Source: Gammaproteobacteria bacterium (GTDB lineage Bacteria; Pseudomonadota; Gammaproteobacteria; Burkholderiales; Rhodocyclaceae). Taken from it: 64,000 bases of DNA. Positions 47,268 through 59,000 of this stretch are shown here, piece by piece. Both the position numbers and the translations under genes were made by a program. A model generated the notes under the pieces. It ran no database searches, was not told the DNA's origin, and was given only the letters and a program-made list of their open reading frames with translations. The stretch spans positions 124,001-188,000 of the forward strand of contig JAHJEO010000016.1 of the NCBI GenBank assembly GCA_018825305.1. The letters run 5' to 3'. Within the stretch, counting starts at the first letter, position 1; every line of letters starts with the position of its first letter.

Positions 47268-47834
47268 TCAGGCGCCTTTCAGGAAATTGCCGAGCAGTTC
47301 GTGGCCATGCTCGGTCATGATCGATTCGGGATGGAATTGCACGCCTTCCACGGCCAGCGTCTTGTGGCGCACGCCCATGATTTCGCCGTCGTCCGTCCAC
47401 GCCGTGACTTCGAGGCAATCGGGCAGCGTCTCGCGGCGGATGGCGAGCGAATGGTAGCGCGTGGCGGTGAGCGGGTTGGGCAGCCCCTTGAATACGCCGC
47501 CATCGGCGTGGTGGATGGGCGAGGTCTTGCCGTGCATCATTTTCTTGGCATGGACGATGTCGCCACCGAAGGCGTAGCCGATGCTCTGGTGGCCGAGGCA
47601 AACGCCGAGGATGGGAATCTTTCCGGCGAATTCCTTGATCGCGGCGACCGATATGCCGGCTTCCTTCGGCGAGCAGGGGCCGGGGGAAATCACCAGCCGC
47701 GCCGGTGCCATCGCGGCGATTTCCTTGAGGCTGATCGCGTCGTTGCGAAACACGCGCACGTCTTCGCCCAGCTCGCCGAAATACTGGACAAGGTTGTAGG
47801 TGAAGGAGTCGTAGTTGTCGATCATCAGTAGCAT
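47268..47834 (-). CDS. trpG: Anthranilate synthase, glutamine amidotransferase subunit
   Basis: 188 residues. Class I glutamine amidotransferase: [18 protein letters not shown], oxyanion SPGPCSP, nucleophile GVCLGHQ (Cys near 79) and VQFHPES (His, Glu). Supplies ammonia to TrpE; may also serve as PabA. The longer open frame upstream is part of trpE in another frame and was dropped. Confidence 0.95.
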   Translation of the reverse strand: MLLMIDNYDSFTYNLVQYFGELGEDVRVFRNDAISLKEIAAMAPARLVISPGPCSPKEAGISVAAIKEFAGKIPILGVCLGHQSIGYAFGGDIVHAKKMMHGKTSPIHHADGGVFKGLPNPLTATRYHSLAIRRETLPDCLEVTAWTDDGEIMGVRHKTLAVEGVQFHPESIMTEHGHELLGNFLKGA

Positions 47835-47845
47835 CGTCGTCTCCT

Positions 47846-49348
<1,503 letters not shown>

Positions 49349-49381
49349 GGTGAACTTCACTCCACTACGGAAACACTAACG

Positions 49382-49421
49382 AAAAATCGGCGCTGGCGGC
49401 ACGGAGAGGTGGCGCCAGCGC
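49382..49421 (-). terminator. trp attenuator terminator
   Basis: On the minus strand, GCGCTGGCG, a 14-base loop and CGCCAGCGC form a perfect 9-bp stem. It is followed after three bases by UUUUU. It lies between the leader peptide stop and trpE. The leader's Trp-codon region (TGGCGCC) can pair with GGCGCCA at the start of the loop side, giving the competing structure needed for attenuation. Confidence 0.8.
49383..49407 (+). repeat. Dispersed 25-base motif, copy in the trp leader (2 mismatches)
   Basis: 23 of 25 bases match. On the trp transcript this copy provides the 3' arm of the attenuator stem and its U-tract. The 5' arm comes from other sequence. Confidence 0.75.
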
Positions 49422-49434
49422 GAGGCGGGGAAAC

Positions 49435-49506
49435 CTAGCGCCAGGGGCGCCAGGGCCAGGCCTCCGCCCGCAGGGCATCTTCTTTCGTTGAGTGGAGCGT
49501 GTTCAT
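49435..49506 (-). CDS. trpL: trp operon leader peptide
   Basis: 23 residues, too short for routine calling. The end reads AEAWPWRPWR, three Trp codons within six codons, just before the stop and about 14 bases before the terminator stem. The ATG overlaps the gph stop (ATGA), so it would be translated from the gph message by coupling. Ribosome stalling at the Trp codons when charged tRNA-Trp is scarce would prevent terminator formation and let trpE be transcribed. Confidence 0.8.
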   Translation of the reverse strand: MNTLHSTKEDALRAEAWPWRPWR

Positions 49507-50186
49507 GCGCGGGTAACGAGTTGTGCGGCCTCCAGAAGGCTGCCGACTATAGCATCGCAGTCGAGGCCACGCACGTCCTGGCCCTCGTTGTAGCCGTAGG
49601 GCACGATGAACACCGGGCAGCCGGCGGCGCGGGCGGCCTTGGCGTCGTTGAGCGAGTCGCCGCAGAGCAGCATCTGGTGCGGACGGATGTCGAAGTGGCC
49701 GCAAACCCAGGTGAGCTGCATCGGGTCCGGCTTGTGACGCGGCAGGGTGTCGCCGCAGACCACGACGTCGAAATGCTGGAGCAATTCGGTGCGTTCGAGC
49801 AGCGGGAAGGTGAAGGCCTCGGCCTTGTTGGTGAGGCAGGCCAGCTTCAGCCCCTTGGCCTTGAAGGCCTCGATGCCTTCAAGCACTCCCGGGTAGACGG
49901 CCGAATAGCGGCCGTTGGACTCGTGGTAGCACTTCTCGAAAACTTCGAGCGCGACGGCCGGCGGCGGCGCCGGATCGTCGGCGGCATCCATGCGGCCGGT
50001 GAGGCAGCGCTTGACCAGGTTGGGCACGCCGCGACCGATGTAATTGCGGATGGTCTCGGTCGGGACCTCGGGCCGGCCGATTTCGCGCAGCATGGCGTTG
50101 GCCGCCGCGGCGAGATCGAGTGCGGTGTCGAGCAGGGTGCCGTCGAGGTCGATGAGGACGGCGTGCAGTGGCAGCGGCGCAGTCAT
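49503..50186 (-). CDS. gph: Phosphoglycolate phosphatase
   Basis: 227-residue HAD hydrolase. Nucleophile motif VLIDLDGTLLDT, LACLTNKAEAF (motif II), KPDPMQL (motif III Lys) and CGDSLNDAKAARAAG (motif IV). Removes phosphoglycolate formed in DNA repair or oxygenation. Overlaps rpe at the start and trpL at the stop, an order common upstream of trpE in proteobacteria. Confidence 0.94.
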   Translation of the reverse strand: MTAPLPLHAVLIDLDGTLLDTALDLAAAANAMLREIGRPEVPTETIRNYIGRGVPNLVKRCLTGRMDAADDPAPPPAVALEVFEKCYHESNGRYSAVYPGVLEGIEAFKAKGLKLACLTNKAEAFTFPLLERTELLQHFDVVVCGDTLPRHKPDPMQLTWVCGHFDIRPHQMLLCGDSLNDAKAARAAGCPVFIVPYGYNEGQDVRGLDCDAIVGSLLEAAQLVTRA

Positions 50187-50869
50187 CACGCCTTCGCCAG
50201 TTCGGCGCGCATCGCGGCGATGATGCTGTTGTAGCGCTGCGGGTCGCTGTCCTTGCCGGCGCCGAAGACGGCGGAGCCGGCGACGAAGGTGTCGACACCA
50301 GCCTTGGCCACTTCGAGAATGTTGGCCGGACCGACGCCGCCGTCGATCTCGAGGCTGACCTTGAGGCCGCGCTCGTCGATCATCTTGCGCACCTTGCGCG
50401 CCTTGTCGAGCACGTAGGGGATGAACTTCTGGCCGCCGAAGCCGGGGTTGACCGACATCAGCAGCACCATGTCGAGCTTGTCTAGGGTGTACTCGAGCAC
50501 GTCGAGCGGCGTGGCCGGGTTGAACACCAGGCCGGCCTTGCAGCCGCTTTCCTTGATCAGGCCGATGGTGCGGTCGACGTGCTCGGAGGCCTCCGGGTGG
50601 AAGGTGATGTAGGTCGCGCCGGCCTTGGCGAAGTCGGGGATGATGCGGTCGACCGGCTTGACCATCAGGTGCACGTCGATCGGCGCGGTGACGCCGTGCT
50701 TCTTCAGCGCCTCGCACACCAGCGGGCCGATGGTGAGGTTGGGGACGTAGTGGTTGTCCATGACGTCGAAGTGGACGATGTCGGCGCCGGAGGCGAGGAC
50801 GTTGTCGACTTCCTCGCCGAGCTTGGCGAAGTTGGCCGAGAGGATGCTCGGGGCAATGCGGTAGTCCAT
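50186..50869 (-). CDS. rpe: Ribulose-phosphate 3-epimerase
   Basis: 227 residues, TIM barrel. [55 protein letters not shown] and EIDGGVG give the metal site and the catalytic aspartates. Interconverts ribulose- and xylulose-5-phosphate. First gene of the operon running into trp; divergent from apaG. Confidence 0.96.
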   Translation of the reverse strand: MDYRIAPSILSANFAKLGEEVDNVLASGADIVHFDVMDNHYVPNLTIGPLVCEALKKHGVTAPIDVHLMVKPVDRIIPDFAKAGATYITFHPEASEHVDRTIGLIKESGCKAGLVFNPATPLDVLEYTLDKLDMVLLMSVNPGFGGQKFIPYVLDKARKVRKMIDERGLKVSLEIDGGVGPANILEVAKAGVDTFVAGSAVFGAGKDSDPQRYNSIIAAMRAELAKA

Positions 50870-50974
50870 GGTTGTCTCCTGGGTATTTGTTTGAATGGCG
50901 GCGAATTTTGAACGGTCGATTTTAGCCTATCGCCACGGTTGCGGCTGCCGGGCTTTTGGTGTGAAATGAGGCCC

Positions 50975-51358
50975 ATGGCCGAAGCTAGCAAACACGACAT
51001 CAAGGTCGACGTGGCGACCGAGTATCTCTCCGACCAGTCGGAGCCGGCCGCGGGCCGCCACGTTTTCTCCTATTCCATCACCATCACCAATGTCGGCACC
51101 GTCGCGGCGCAACTGATCTCGCGCCACTGGGTCATCACCGATGCCGATGGCAAGGTGCAGGAAGTGCGCGGCCTCGGCGTGGTCGGCCAGCAACCGCTGC
51201 TGAAGCCGGGCGAGCACTTCGCCTACACCAGCGGCAGCGCGCTGGCGACGCCCGTCGGCACCATGAAGGGCGGTTACCAGATGGTGGCGGAGGACGGCAC
51301 TCAGTTCGAGGCGACCATTCCGGAATTCGTGCTCTCCATGCCGCGAACCCTTCACTGA
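50975..51358 (+). CDS. apaG: ApaG protein
   Basis: 127 residues, the usual size. Conserved core VATEYLSDQSEPAAGRHVFS, ITITNVGTVAAQLISRHWVI, and LKPGEHFAYTSGSALATPVG, with a fibronectin-III-like fold. Role uncertain; linked in enterics to the Ap4A hydrolase region. ATG giving MAEASKHDIKV matches the family. Confidence 0.93.
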   Translation: MAEASKHDIKVDVATEYLSDQSEPAAGRHVFSYSITITNVGTVAAQLISRHWVITDADGKVQEVRGLGVVGQQPLLKPGEHFAYTSGSALATPVGTMKGGYQMVAEDGTQFEATIPEFVLSMPRTLH

Positions 51359-51365
51359 AGCCGCA

Positions 51366-51989
51366 TTAGCGCCAGTTTTTCGCCGCGTCGGCGGTCAGGT
51401 ATTTCCACGGCAGAGGCAGCAGCGCCGGCACCTTGTCGCGATAGCGGCGGTAGGCGTCACCGTGGATGGCGACGAGCTTCCGTTCCTCGAACCATGAGCC
51501 GATGGCGAAGTAGAGCGTGACTGCCACGGCCGTCACCAGCATCGGCGCGTTCATGTCGCGGGTCCATACGATCACCAGGCCGAACAAATACCAGGGGTGG
51601 CGGACGAAGCGGTGGAAGAATGAAAGCGTGAAGCCTTCGCGATCTGCTGTGGCGTGGTCGCCTTCGCGGATCTGGCGCAGGCCGAGGAACTCGTCCATGT
51701 CGTAGGCGCGAGTCGAGACCATGAACCCGGCGATGGCTGCGAGTGCCAGCCCGTTGCCCAGCCACCACCACGGCCCGCTCCAGCGCCACAGCAGTTCGCC
51801 CGGAATCGCGTAGAGCAGCCATGCCAGCGGCAGGGCGGTGACAACGGCGACGAGGTTGAATCCGAGTCGGTAGTACGGTGCGGCGGCGGGCCAGCGTTGG
51901 GCGACTGCGTCTTTCACCTTGAAGCTGGCGAGAACGGAGTGCAGCAGGGCGTAGGCCAGCCAGGCCAGCGCCAGCCAGGCGAGTTCCAT
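51366..51989 (-). CDS. Membrane methyltransferase, ICMT/PEMT-like
   Basis: 207 residues with about five membrane helices. C-terminal motif RFVRHPWYLFGLVIVW followed by EERKLVAIHGDAYRRYRDKVPALLP is typical of isoprenylcysteine methyltransferase-like and NnrU-related proteins. Substrate unknown. Ends just short of apaG, convergent; starts two bases from the argJ stop. Confidence 0.78.
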   Translation of the reverse strand: MELAWLALAWLAYALLHSVLASFKVKDAVAQRWPAAAPYYRLGFNLVAVVTALPLAWLLYAIPGELLWRWSGPWWWLGNGLALAAIAGFMVSTRAYDMDEFLGLRQIREGDHATADREGFTLSFFHRFVRHPWYLFGLVIVWTRDMNAPMLVTAVAVTLYFAIGSWFEERKLVAIHGDAYRRYRDKVPALLPLPWKYLTADAAKNWR

Positions 51990-51990
51990 G

Positions 51991-53217
51991 TCAGGAACGA
52001 TAGTCGGCGTTGATCTTGACGTAGTCGTAGGAGAGGTCGCAGGTCCACACCTTGCCCGTGGCCTGTCCGCGACCGAGGTCGATGCGGACGAGTATTTCTG
52101 CCGGCTCCATGATGCGGGCGCCGTCCTCTTCCTTGTACGTGGCGGCGCGGCCGCCATTTTCCGACACCAGTACGTCGCCGAGCCAGAGCTTGACCCCGGT
52201 GACGTCGAGGTCCGCGATGCCGGCGTTGCCGATGGCGCCAAGGATGCGGCCGAGGTTGGGGTCGGAGGCGAAGAAGGCGGTCTTGACCAGCGGCGAGTGG
52301 GCGATGGCGTAGCCGACGGCCTTGCATTCATCCTTCGTCGCGCCGCCGGAAACGGCGATCTCGATGAACTTGGTGGCGCCCTCGCCGTCGCGCACGATGG
52401 CCTGTGCCAGTTGCCGCGCCACGGTGGTGACGGCGTCGCGCAGGGCGGCATAGTCGCTCGATCCGGTGTCGGTGATTTCCGTGTTGCCGGCCTGACCGCT
52501 GGCGACCAGGATGAAGGAGTCGTTGGTCGAGGTGTCGCCGTCGACCGTGACGCAGTTGAAGGATTCGTCGGCGACTTCCTTGACCAGTTGATCGAGGAGG
52601 ACCTGCGAGATCGCCGCGTCGGTGGCGACGAAGCCGAGCATGGTCGCCATGTTGGGCTTGATCATGCCGGCGCCTTTGCTGATGCCGGTGACGGTGAACG
52701 AAAAGTCGGCGCTGGCGGCACGGCGCGACGCGCCCTTGGCGATGGTGTCGGTGGTCATGATGGCGTGTGCCGCTTCGAACCAGCCGTCGGCCTTGAGTGC
52801 GGCGTGGCAGGCCGGCAGGCCGGCGGCGATGCGCTCGGCGGGTAGCGGCTCCATGATGACGCCGGTGGAGAAGGGCAGTACCTGCGCCGCCTCGATGCCG
52901 AGCAATTCGGCGACGGCAGCACAGCTGGCGTTGGCCGCGGCCAGCCCCGGCGCGCCCGTGCCGGCGTTGGCGATGCCGGTGTTGATGACCAGCGCGCGGA
53001 TGTCGCCCGATGCCAGGTGCTGTCGGCACACTTGCACCGGCGCGGCACAGAAGCGGTTCTGGGTGAATACGCCGGCGACGCGGCTGCCGGGCGCCAGTTC
53101 TATCAGCGTCAGGTCGCGGCGGTTGGCCTTGCGGATGCCGGCCTCGGTGACGCCGAGGCGGACGCCGGCGACCGGGTGGAGCGATTCGGGTGTGGGTGGG
53201 TTCAGATTGACCGGCAT
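51991..53217 (-). CDS. argJ: Glutamate N-acetyltransferase / N-acetylornithine transacetylase
   Basis: About 408 residues. Recycles the acetyl group in arginine synthesis. The self-cleavage site KPNMATML (Thr near residue 192) is intact, as are [23 protein letters not shown] and [11 protein letters not shown]. Just before the cleavage site, RRAASADFS is encoded by a copy of the 25-base motif in place of the usual residues, without changing length. TTTGGAGAATGAC gives a good ribosome site. Confidence 0.95.
   Translation of the reverse strand: MPVNLNPPTPESLHPVAGVRLGVTEAGIRKANRRDLTLIELAPGSRVAGVFTQNRFCAAPVQVCRQHLASGDIRALVINTGIANAGTGAPGLAAANASCAAVAELLGIEAAQVLPFSTGVIMEPLPAERIAAGLPACHAALKADGWFEAAHAIMTTDTIAKGASRRAASADFSFTVTGISKGAGMIKPNMATMLGFVATDAAISQVLLDQLVKEVADESFNCVTVDGDTSTNDSFILVASGQAGNTEITDTGSSDYAALRDAVTTVARQLAQAIVRDGEGATKFIEIAVSGGATKDECKAVGYAIAHSPLVKTAFFASDPNLGRILGAIGNAGIADLDVTGVKLWLGDVLVSENGGRAATYKEEDGARIMEPAEILVRIDLGRGQATGKVWTCDLSYDYVKINADYRS
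52702..52726 (+). repeat. Dispersed 25-base motif, copy in argJ (1 mismatch)
   Basis: 24 of 25 bases match. The argJ coding strand reads it as RRAASADF, the opposite strand from the cupin copies. Confidence 0.8.
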
Positions 53218-53218
53218 G

Positions 53219-55900
53219 TCATTCTCCAAATACGTGGCGCCATAGCGCGCGCACCGCGTCGATGCGTTCGCTGACGGTTGCGGTATCGACCCGCGTCGGC
53301 AGATTGTTGAGGCGCAGCTGATGCTGCAGGCGGCGGTATTCGCGGTAGGCGTCGCGCCCCCGTTCGGCCAGTTCGGACGGCAGCAGTCCGGCGTCCGCGG
53401 CGATCTTCAGCAGCGCGATGTTGCCCTTGTTGGCGGCGAGTTCGGGGTGTGCGGCGGCGTGGCCGAGTACCAGGTACTGCACCATGAATTCGACGTCGAT
53501 GAGGCCGCCCGGGTCGTGCTTGACGTCGAACAGCTCGCTCTTGCCGGCATGGGCGTCATACATCTTGCTGCGCATCGCCAGCACCTCCTCACGCAACTTG
53601 GCGAGGTCGCGCGGCTGGCAGAGGATTTCGCAACGGATTTTCTCGAAGCCGGCGCCGATGGCCGGGTCGCCGGCGGAAAAGCGCGCCCGCGTGAGTGCCT
53701 GGTGTTCCCACATCCAGGCGGATTCCAGCTGGTACTGGCGGAATCCGTCGAGCGATACCACCATCAGGCCGGCGTCGCCGTTGGGCCGCAGCCGCAGGTC
53801 GGTCTCGAACAGCTGGCCGGCCGAGGTCTGCGAAGAGAGCCAGGTGTTGATGCGCGTCGCGAGCTTGGAGTAGGTCGCCGCCGCATCCTGGTCGGGATCG
53901 TCGAAGAGGAAGATCATGTCCAGGTCGGAGGCGTAGCCCAGCTCCTTGCCGCCGAGCTTGCCGTAGCTGACGATGGCGAAACGCGGCTCCGCGTCGGCCG
54001 GGCAATGCTTCTTCAGCAGCTTTTTCCAGGCGTAACGGATGGCCAGGTCGAGCATCATGTCGGCAAGTTCCGACAGCTGGTCGGCCAGCGTCTCGACGGT
54101 CAGCAAACCGGCGATGTCCTGCGCCAGCAGGCGGAACACCTGGGCGTGATGGGCTTCGCGCATCAGGTCCATCTGCCGTTCGGTGTCGAACTCGGCGTCG
54201 TCGAGTTGCGCGACGAGCTGGGCACGGAAGGCCGGCCAGGCGGTGGCGCTCTCGAGGAGGCGCGGGTCCAGCAATTCGTCCATCAGTACCGGGTGCTGCT
54301 TGAGATATTCGGCGGCCCAGACCGAGCTGCCGGCGATGTTCGCCACCTGTTGCAGCGCCTGCGGGTACTGCAGCAGCAGCGCCAAGTAGGCGGCACGGCG
54401 GCTGACGGCTTCGAGCAGATCGAGCAGCCGCGACAGCGTGGCGTCGGGCGCAGCCGTGGCCGCCGCCGCCTCGATCACGCGCGGCACCAGGGCGTCGAAC
54501 TTTCTGCGCGTTGCCTCCGACATGTGCTGGTAACGGGGCGCGGCGCGGATGGCGTCGAGGCGGTCGACGGCCGTCGCGGCATCGTGGTAGCCGCGCGCGG
54601 CAAGCTCCTCGGCGCGGCCGTCGCCAGCGCGACCATGCCAGACATTGTCGAGCGCGTGGTTGTCATCGCCGGCGTGGGGGTCGGCGAATACAGCCTCGAA
54701 ATGGCGCGAGACGTTGAGGCGATGGTCGTCGAGCTCGGCCGCCAGCGCCTCGTAGTTGGCGAAACCCATGGCGCGCGCGACCACAGCCTGGTCGTCGGCA
54801 GACTCGGGCAGGCTGTGGGTCTGGGCATCGTCGAGATACTGCAGGCGATGCTCCAGCCGGCGCAGGAAGTCGTAGGCCGCGGTGAGTTCGACCACGGCGT
54901 CGAGGTCGAGCTGGCCGCGCTCGGCCAGCAGGCTCAGCACCTTCACCGTCGGCTTGATTTGCAGTTGCACGTCGCGGCCGCCGCGGATCAGCTGGAACAC
55001 CTGGGCGATGAACTCGATCTCGCGGATGCCGCCGGGGCCGAGCTTGACGTTGGCCGCCATGTCCTTGCGCGCCACTTCGCGGCGAATCTGCGCGTGCAGG
55101 TCGCGCATGGCGTTGATGGTGCCGAAGTCGAGGTACTTGCGGAAGACGAAGGGGCGGCGGATCTTTTCCAGTTCGTCGAGGCGCGCTGGCGAATACGTCG
55201 CGCCGATGGGCCGCGCCTTGATCCAGGCGTAGCGTTCCCACTCGCGGCCCTGCGTGATGAAGTAGTTCTCCAGCATGTCGAAGCTCGCCACCAGCGGTCC
55301 GGAATCGCCGTTGGGCCGCAGCCGCATGTCGACGCGGAACACCTGGCCGTCGCCGGTGACTTCGGCGATGGCTGCGATCAGCTGGCGGCCAAGGCGGGTG
55401 AAGTATTCGAAGTTGGAGATGCTCCTGGCGCCGTCGGTGTCGCCATCCTCCGGGTAGACGAAGATCAGGTCGATGTCGGAGGAGACGTTGAGCTCGCGCC
55501 CGCCGAGCTTGCCCATGCCGAGCACGATCAGCTGCTGCTCCTCGCCGCTGCCGTTGCGCGGTGTGCCATAACGCTCCTGCAGCGGCCCGACGAGTACCGC
55601 CCGCGCGGTGTCGACCGCGATCTCGGCGATGCGAGTCATGGTCTCGGTGACTTCGCCGAGCGACGCCTTGCCGGAGAGGTCGCGCGCGGCAACGCGGGCA
55701 TAGGCGCGCTGCTTGAGGCGGCGCAGTGCCGGCGGCAGGGTTTCCTCGGTCAGCGGCGCCGCTGCCAGCCAGTCGCGCATTTCCTCGGTGGTTATCGCAT
55801 CGTCGATGCGCTCTGCCACCTCCGCCGCAATTTCCGGACGTGCCGCGAACAGGCGTCCGAGGTAGCGGGAACAGGCGGCAATGTCGGCGGAACAGGGCAT
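53219..55900 (-). CDS. glnE: Bifunctional glutamine synthetase adenylyltransferase
   Basis: About 893 residues. Two nucleotidyltransferase domains: [20 protein letters not shown] in the N-terminal half (adenylyl removal) and [20 protein letters not shown] in the C-terminal half (adenylylation) with their GG and DxD residues. Controls glutamine synthetase by PII signals. Start chosen at [15 protein letters not shown]; slightly shorter than some relatives, so an upstream start is not excluded. Divergent from yhdP. Confidence 0.95.
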   Translation of the reverse strand: MPCSADIAACSRYLGRLFAARPEIAAEVAERIDDAITTEEMRDWLAAAPLTEETLPPALRRLKQRAYARVAARDLSGKASLGEVTETMTRIAEIAVDTARAVLVGPLQERYGTPRNGSGEEQQLIVLGMGKLGGRELNVSSDIDLIFVYPEDGDTDGARSISNFEYFTRLGRQLIAAIAEVTGDGQVFRVDMRLRPNGDSGPLVASFDMLENYFITQGREWERYAWIKARPIGATYSPARLDELEKIRRPFVFRKYLDFGTINAMRDLHAQIRREVARKDMAANVKLGPGGIREIEFIAQVFQLIRGGRDVQLQIKPTVKVLSLLAERGQLDLDAVVELTAAYDFLRRLEHRLQYLDDAQTHSLPESADDQAVVARAMGFANYEALAAELDDHRLNVSRHFEAVFADPHAGDDNHALDNVWHGRAGDGRAEELAARGYHDAATAVDRLDAIRAAPRYQHMSEATRRKFDALVPRVIEAAAATAAPDATLSRLLDLLEAVSRRAAYLALLLQYPQALQQVANIAGSSVWAAEYLKQHPVLMDELLDPRLLESATAWPAFRAQLVAQLDDAEFDTERQMDLMREAHHAQVFRLLAQDIAGLLTVETLADQLSELADMMLDLAIRYAWKKLLKKHCPADAEPRFAIVSYGKLGGKELGYASDLDMIFLFDDPDQDAAATYSKLATRINTWLSSQTSAGQLFETDLRLRPNGDAGLMVVSLDGFRQYQLESAWMWEHQALTRARFSAGDPAIGAGFEKIRCEILCQPRDLAKLREEVLAMRSKMYDAHAGKSELFDVKHDPGGLIDVEFMVQYLVLGHAAAHPELAANKGNIALLKIAADAGLLPSELAERGRDAYREYRRLQHQLRLNNLPTRVDTATVSERIDAVRALWRHVFGE

Positions 55901-56086
55901 TGGTTTAGAATCGATACAGTGCGGCTGGCATTGTATCGCCCCTTCCATCGCTGGCTTGCAGCGGCGGTTGCGGGTGGCGGCCGGCGTCGTTTCCTGAACT
56001 TTCTTTCCGTGTCCGCGATCCGCCCGATTAACGCCGCCTTTGCCGCCATTCGCACCCGCTTCGCGCACCCGCGCGTCCGTGCGGCC

Positions 56087-59000
56087 ATGCGTGTGCTGGG
56101 CTGGACCGTCGCCACGCTTTATTTCGCCTTCGCCCTGCTGGTGCTGGTGCTGCGCTACGCCATCCTGCCGCAGATCGAGAACTACCGCCCGGACATCGAG
56201 CGCGCCTTGTCGGCCGCGTTGCACCAGTCCGTCGCCATCCGGCACATCGAGGCCGGCTGGCAGGGCCTGCGGCCGAGCCTGACCCTCTCCGGATTCGAAT
56301 TGCGCGATGCCGCCAACCGGCCGGCGCTGGTGCTCGAACACGTCGAGGCCGACCTCGGCTGGACCTCGCTGCTGTTCCTTGCACCGCGCCTGCACCGGCT
56401 GGAAGTCGTCGCGCCGGAGGTGGTGATTCGTCGCGACCCATCGGGCAAGCTGTTCGTGGCCGGCCTCGAAATCGACACCGCGAGCGCCGACGACAGCTTC
56501 AGCGACTGGTTGCTGGCACAGCGCCGCATTGTGGTGCGCGATGCCACCATCACCTGGCATGACGAGTTGCGCCGCGCGCCGCCGCTGGCGTTGTCCCGGC
56601 TCAACTTCGACCTGCGCAACAGCGGCAATCGCCACCGCTTCGGCCTGACGGCCGAGCCGCCGCACGAGCTTGCGGCGCGCATCGACCTGCGTGGCGACTT
56701 CAAGGGCAAGGACATCGACCTGCTGCGGGCATGGACGGGCGAAGCCTATGTCGAGCTCGACTATGCCGATCTCGCCGGCTGGCGCAGCTGGATCGATTAT
56801 CCGGTCGAACTGCCGCAGGGCAGCGGTGGCGTGCGGCTGTGGCTTGGTTTTGCCGCCAAGCGCCTCACCAGCGTGGCGGCCGATGTGCGCCTGGCCGACG
56901 TGCAGCTGCGCCTCGGCAAGGACCTGCCGCTGCTCGAACTGGAACGGGTCGATGGCCACCTCACCGCCAAGCGCCTGGCCGATGGCTTCGAGGCCGAGGC
57001 GAAGCGGTTGACGCTGCAGGCGCGCTCCGGCGCGCGCATCGATCCGACCGATTTTCGCTTGCGCTGGGAGGCGCCAACGGTCAATCGCGCCGCCCGCGGC
57101 GAGTTTTCCGCCGCCGGCCTCGATCTGGCGGCGCTGACCCAGCTGGCGACGCACCTGCCCTTCGACGAAACCGTGCGGCAGAAACTCGCGACCTGGTCGC
57201 CGCGCGGCCGTCTGCTCGATCTGGCGGCAAGCTGGAGCGGCGAGGCGGGCGCCCTGCAATCGTGGAAGGTCAAGGGCCGCTTCGAAGGCCTCGGGCTGGC
57301 GGCCCATGGCGACTTGCCGGGCTTTTCCGGCTTCAGCGGCACGGTGGCGGCCGACGAAAAGGGCGGCATCCTGGATCTGGACAGCCATCAGGCCGCGATC
57401 GAGATGCCGGCCGTGTTTTCCGAACCCCGGCTCGAACTGCAGGCACTGACCGCCAGGACCAGCTGGCAGGCGGCCGACGGCCGGATCATGGTGGACCTCA
57501 AGAAGGCGGAATTCCAGAATCGCGACGCCGCCGGCGAGTTCAAGGGCAGCTACCGCACGGCGTTGGACGGCCCGGGCGAAATCGACCTCTCGGGCAAGCT
57601 GACCCGCGCCGCCGGCGACGCTGTGTGGCGCTACATGCCGCTGGTGGTCAACAAGGACGTGCGCGACTGGCTGCAGACATCGCTGATCGGCGGCCAGGCA
57701 TCGGAAGCGACGCTCAGGCTCAAGGGCGATCTCCGGAAATTTCCGTTTCCCGGCAGCAAGGACGGCATCTTCGAGGTCAAGGGGCGCTTCCGCGGCGCCA
57801 CGCTGCGTTTCGCCGAGGGCTGGCCGGAAATCCGCAACGTCGATGGCGAATTGCTGTTCGAAGGTGTTCGCATGCTGATCAAGGGCAGCAAGGGCTCGCT
57901 GCTGGGCGCCAACGTTGCGGCAGTCAGCGCCGAGATTCCCGATCTCGAAACCTACGAGGAACAACTCAACATTGCCGGCAAGGTGAGCGGCGCCACTGCC
58001 GAGTTCCTCAAGTTCATCGAGGCCAGCCCGGTGGGCAGCCGCATCGACCATTTCACGGCGCCGATGGCCGCAGCCGGCAACGGCGACCTCGACCTCAAAC
58101 TGGCCATGCCGCTGCGCCACCTCGACAAGACCCAGGTCGATGGCCGCTTCCGTTTCGCCAACAACCGCCTGACGGTGGACGCCGACCTGCCGCCGCTGAC
58201 GGATGTCAATGGCGAGCTGCGCTTTACCGCCGACCGCCTCGAAGCGCAGAAGGTGCGCGCCACCATGTTCGGCGCGCCGATGACGCTGGATGTGACGACG
58301 GCCGGCGAAGGGCTGGTGACGGTGAAGGCTGCCGGTACCGCCTCGGTACGCGAACTGCGGCAGCAGTTTCCCAATCCGGTATTCGACCATCTTTCCGGCA
58401 GCGCGCCATGGAGCGGCACGGTGCGCGTGCAGAATCAGGCGGCCGAGGTGCGGATCGAATCCTCGCTGCGGGGCATCGCCTCCAGCCTGCCGCAGCCCTT
58501 CAACAAGAGCGCGACCACGGCGCGGTCGCTGGTGATCGAGCGCAAGCCTGCTGCCGAGCCCGCTCGGCCCGGCGCGCCGGCGCGCGACCAATTGCTGCTG
58601 AGCTATGGTGACTCGGTCAAGGCGCAGCTGTTGCGTCGCCACGAGGGCCCGAATGCGCTGATCGAACGCGGCGCCGTGGCCATTGGCATACCCCTGCGCC
58701 TGCCCGAGAAGGGCCTGCTGCTGGCGGCCGAGCTGGAGACGCTGGATGTCGATTTCTGGCAGCGCCTGTTCAAGAACGGCAACGGTGGCGGCAGTGGCGG
58801 CGGCATGCCGGTGAACCAGGTTGCCGTGCATGCCGAGGAACTGCTGGCGCACGGCCGCAGTTTCAGCAATGTCCGCGTCAATGCCGCGCGCGATGGCGCC
58901 GTCTGGCGTGCCGACGTCAGCGGCGACTCCTTCGCCGGTCGCATCGACTGGAGCGGCGAGGCCGGTGGTCGCCTGTCGGGCCGCATGGCGCGCGTCGTCA

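Noticed and set aside
49381-49430. Reading the trp leader hairpin as only a plain repeat
   Set aside because: The three-Trp leader ORF upstream, the exact 9-bp stem and the U-tract together fit an attenuator better.
53321-56000. Open frame on the plus strand across glnE, continuous with yhdP
   Set aside because: It is antisense to glnE, whose two nucleotidyltransferase motifs are clear. The yhdP start was set after this region.
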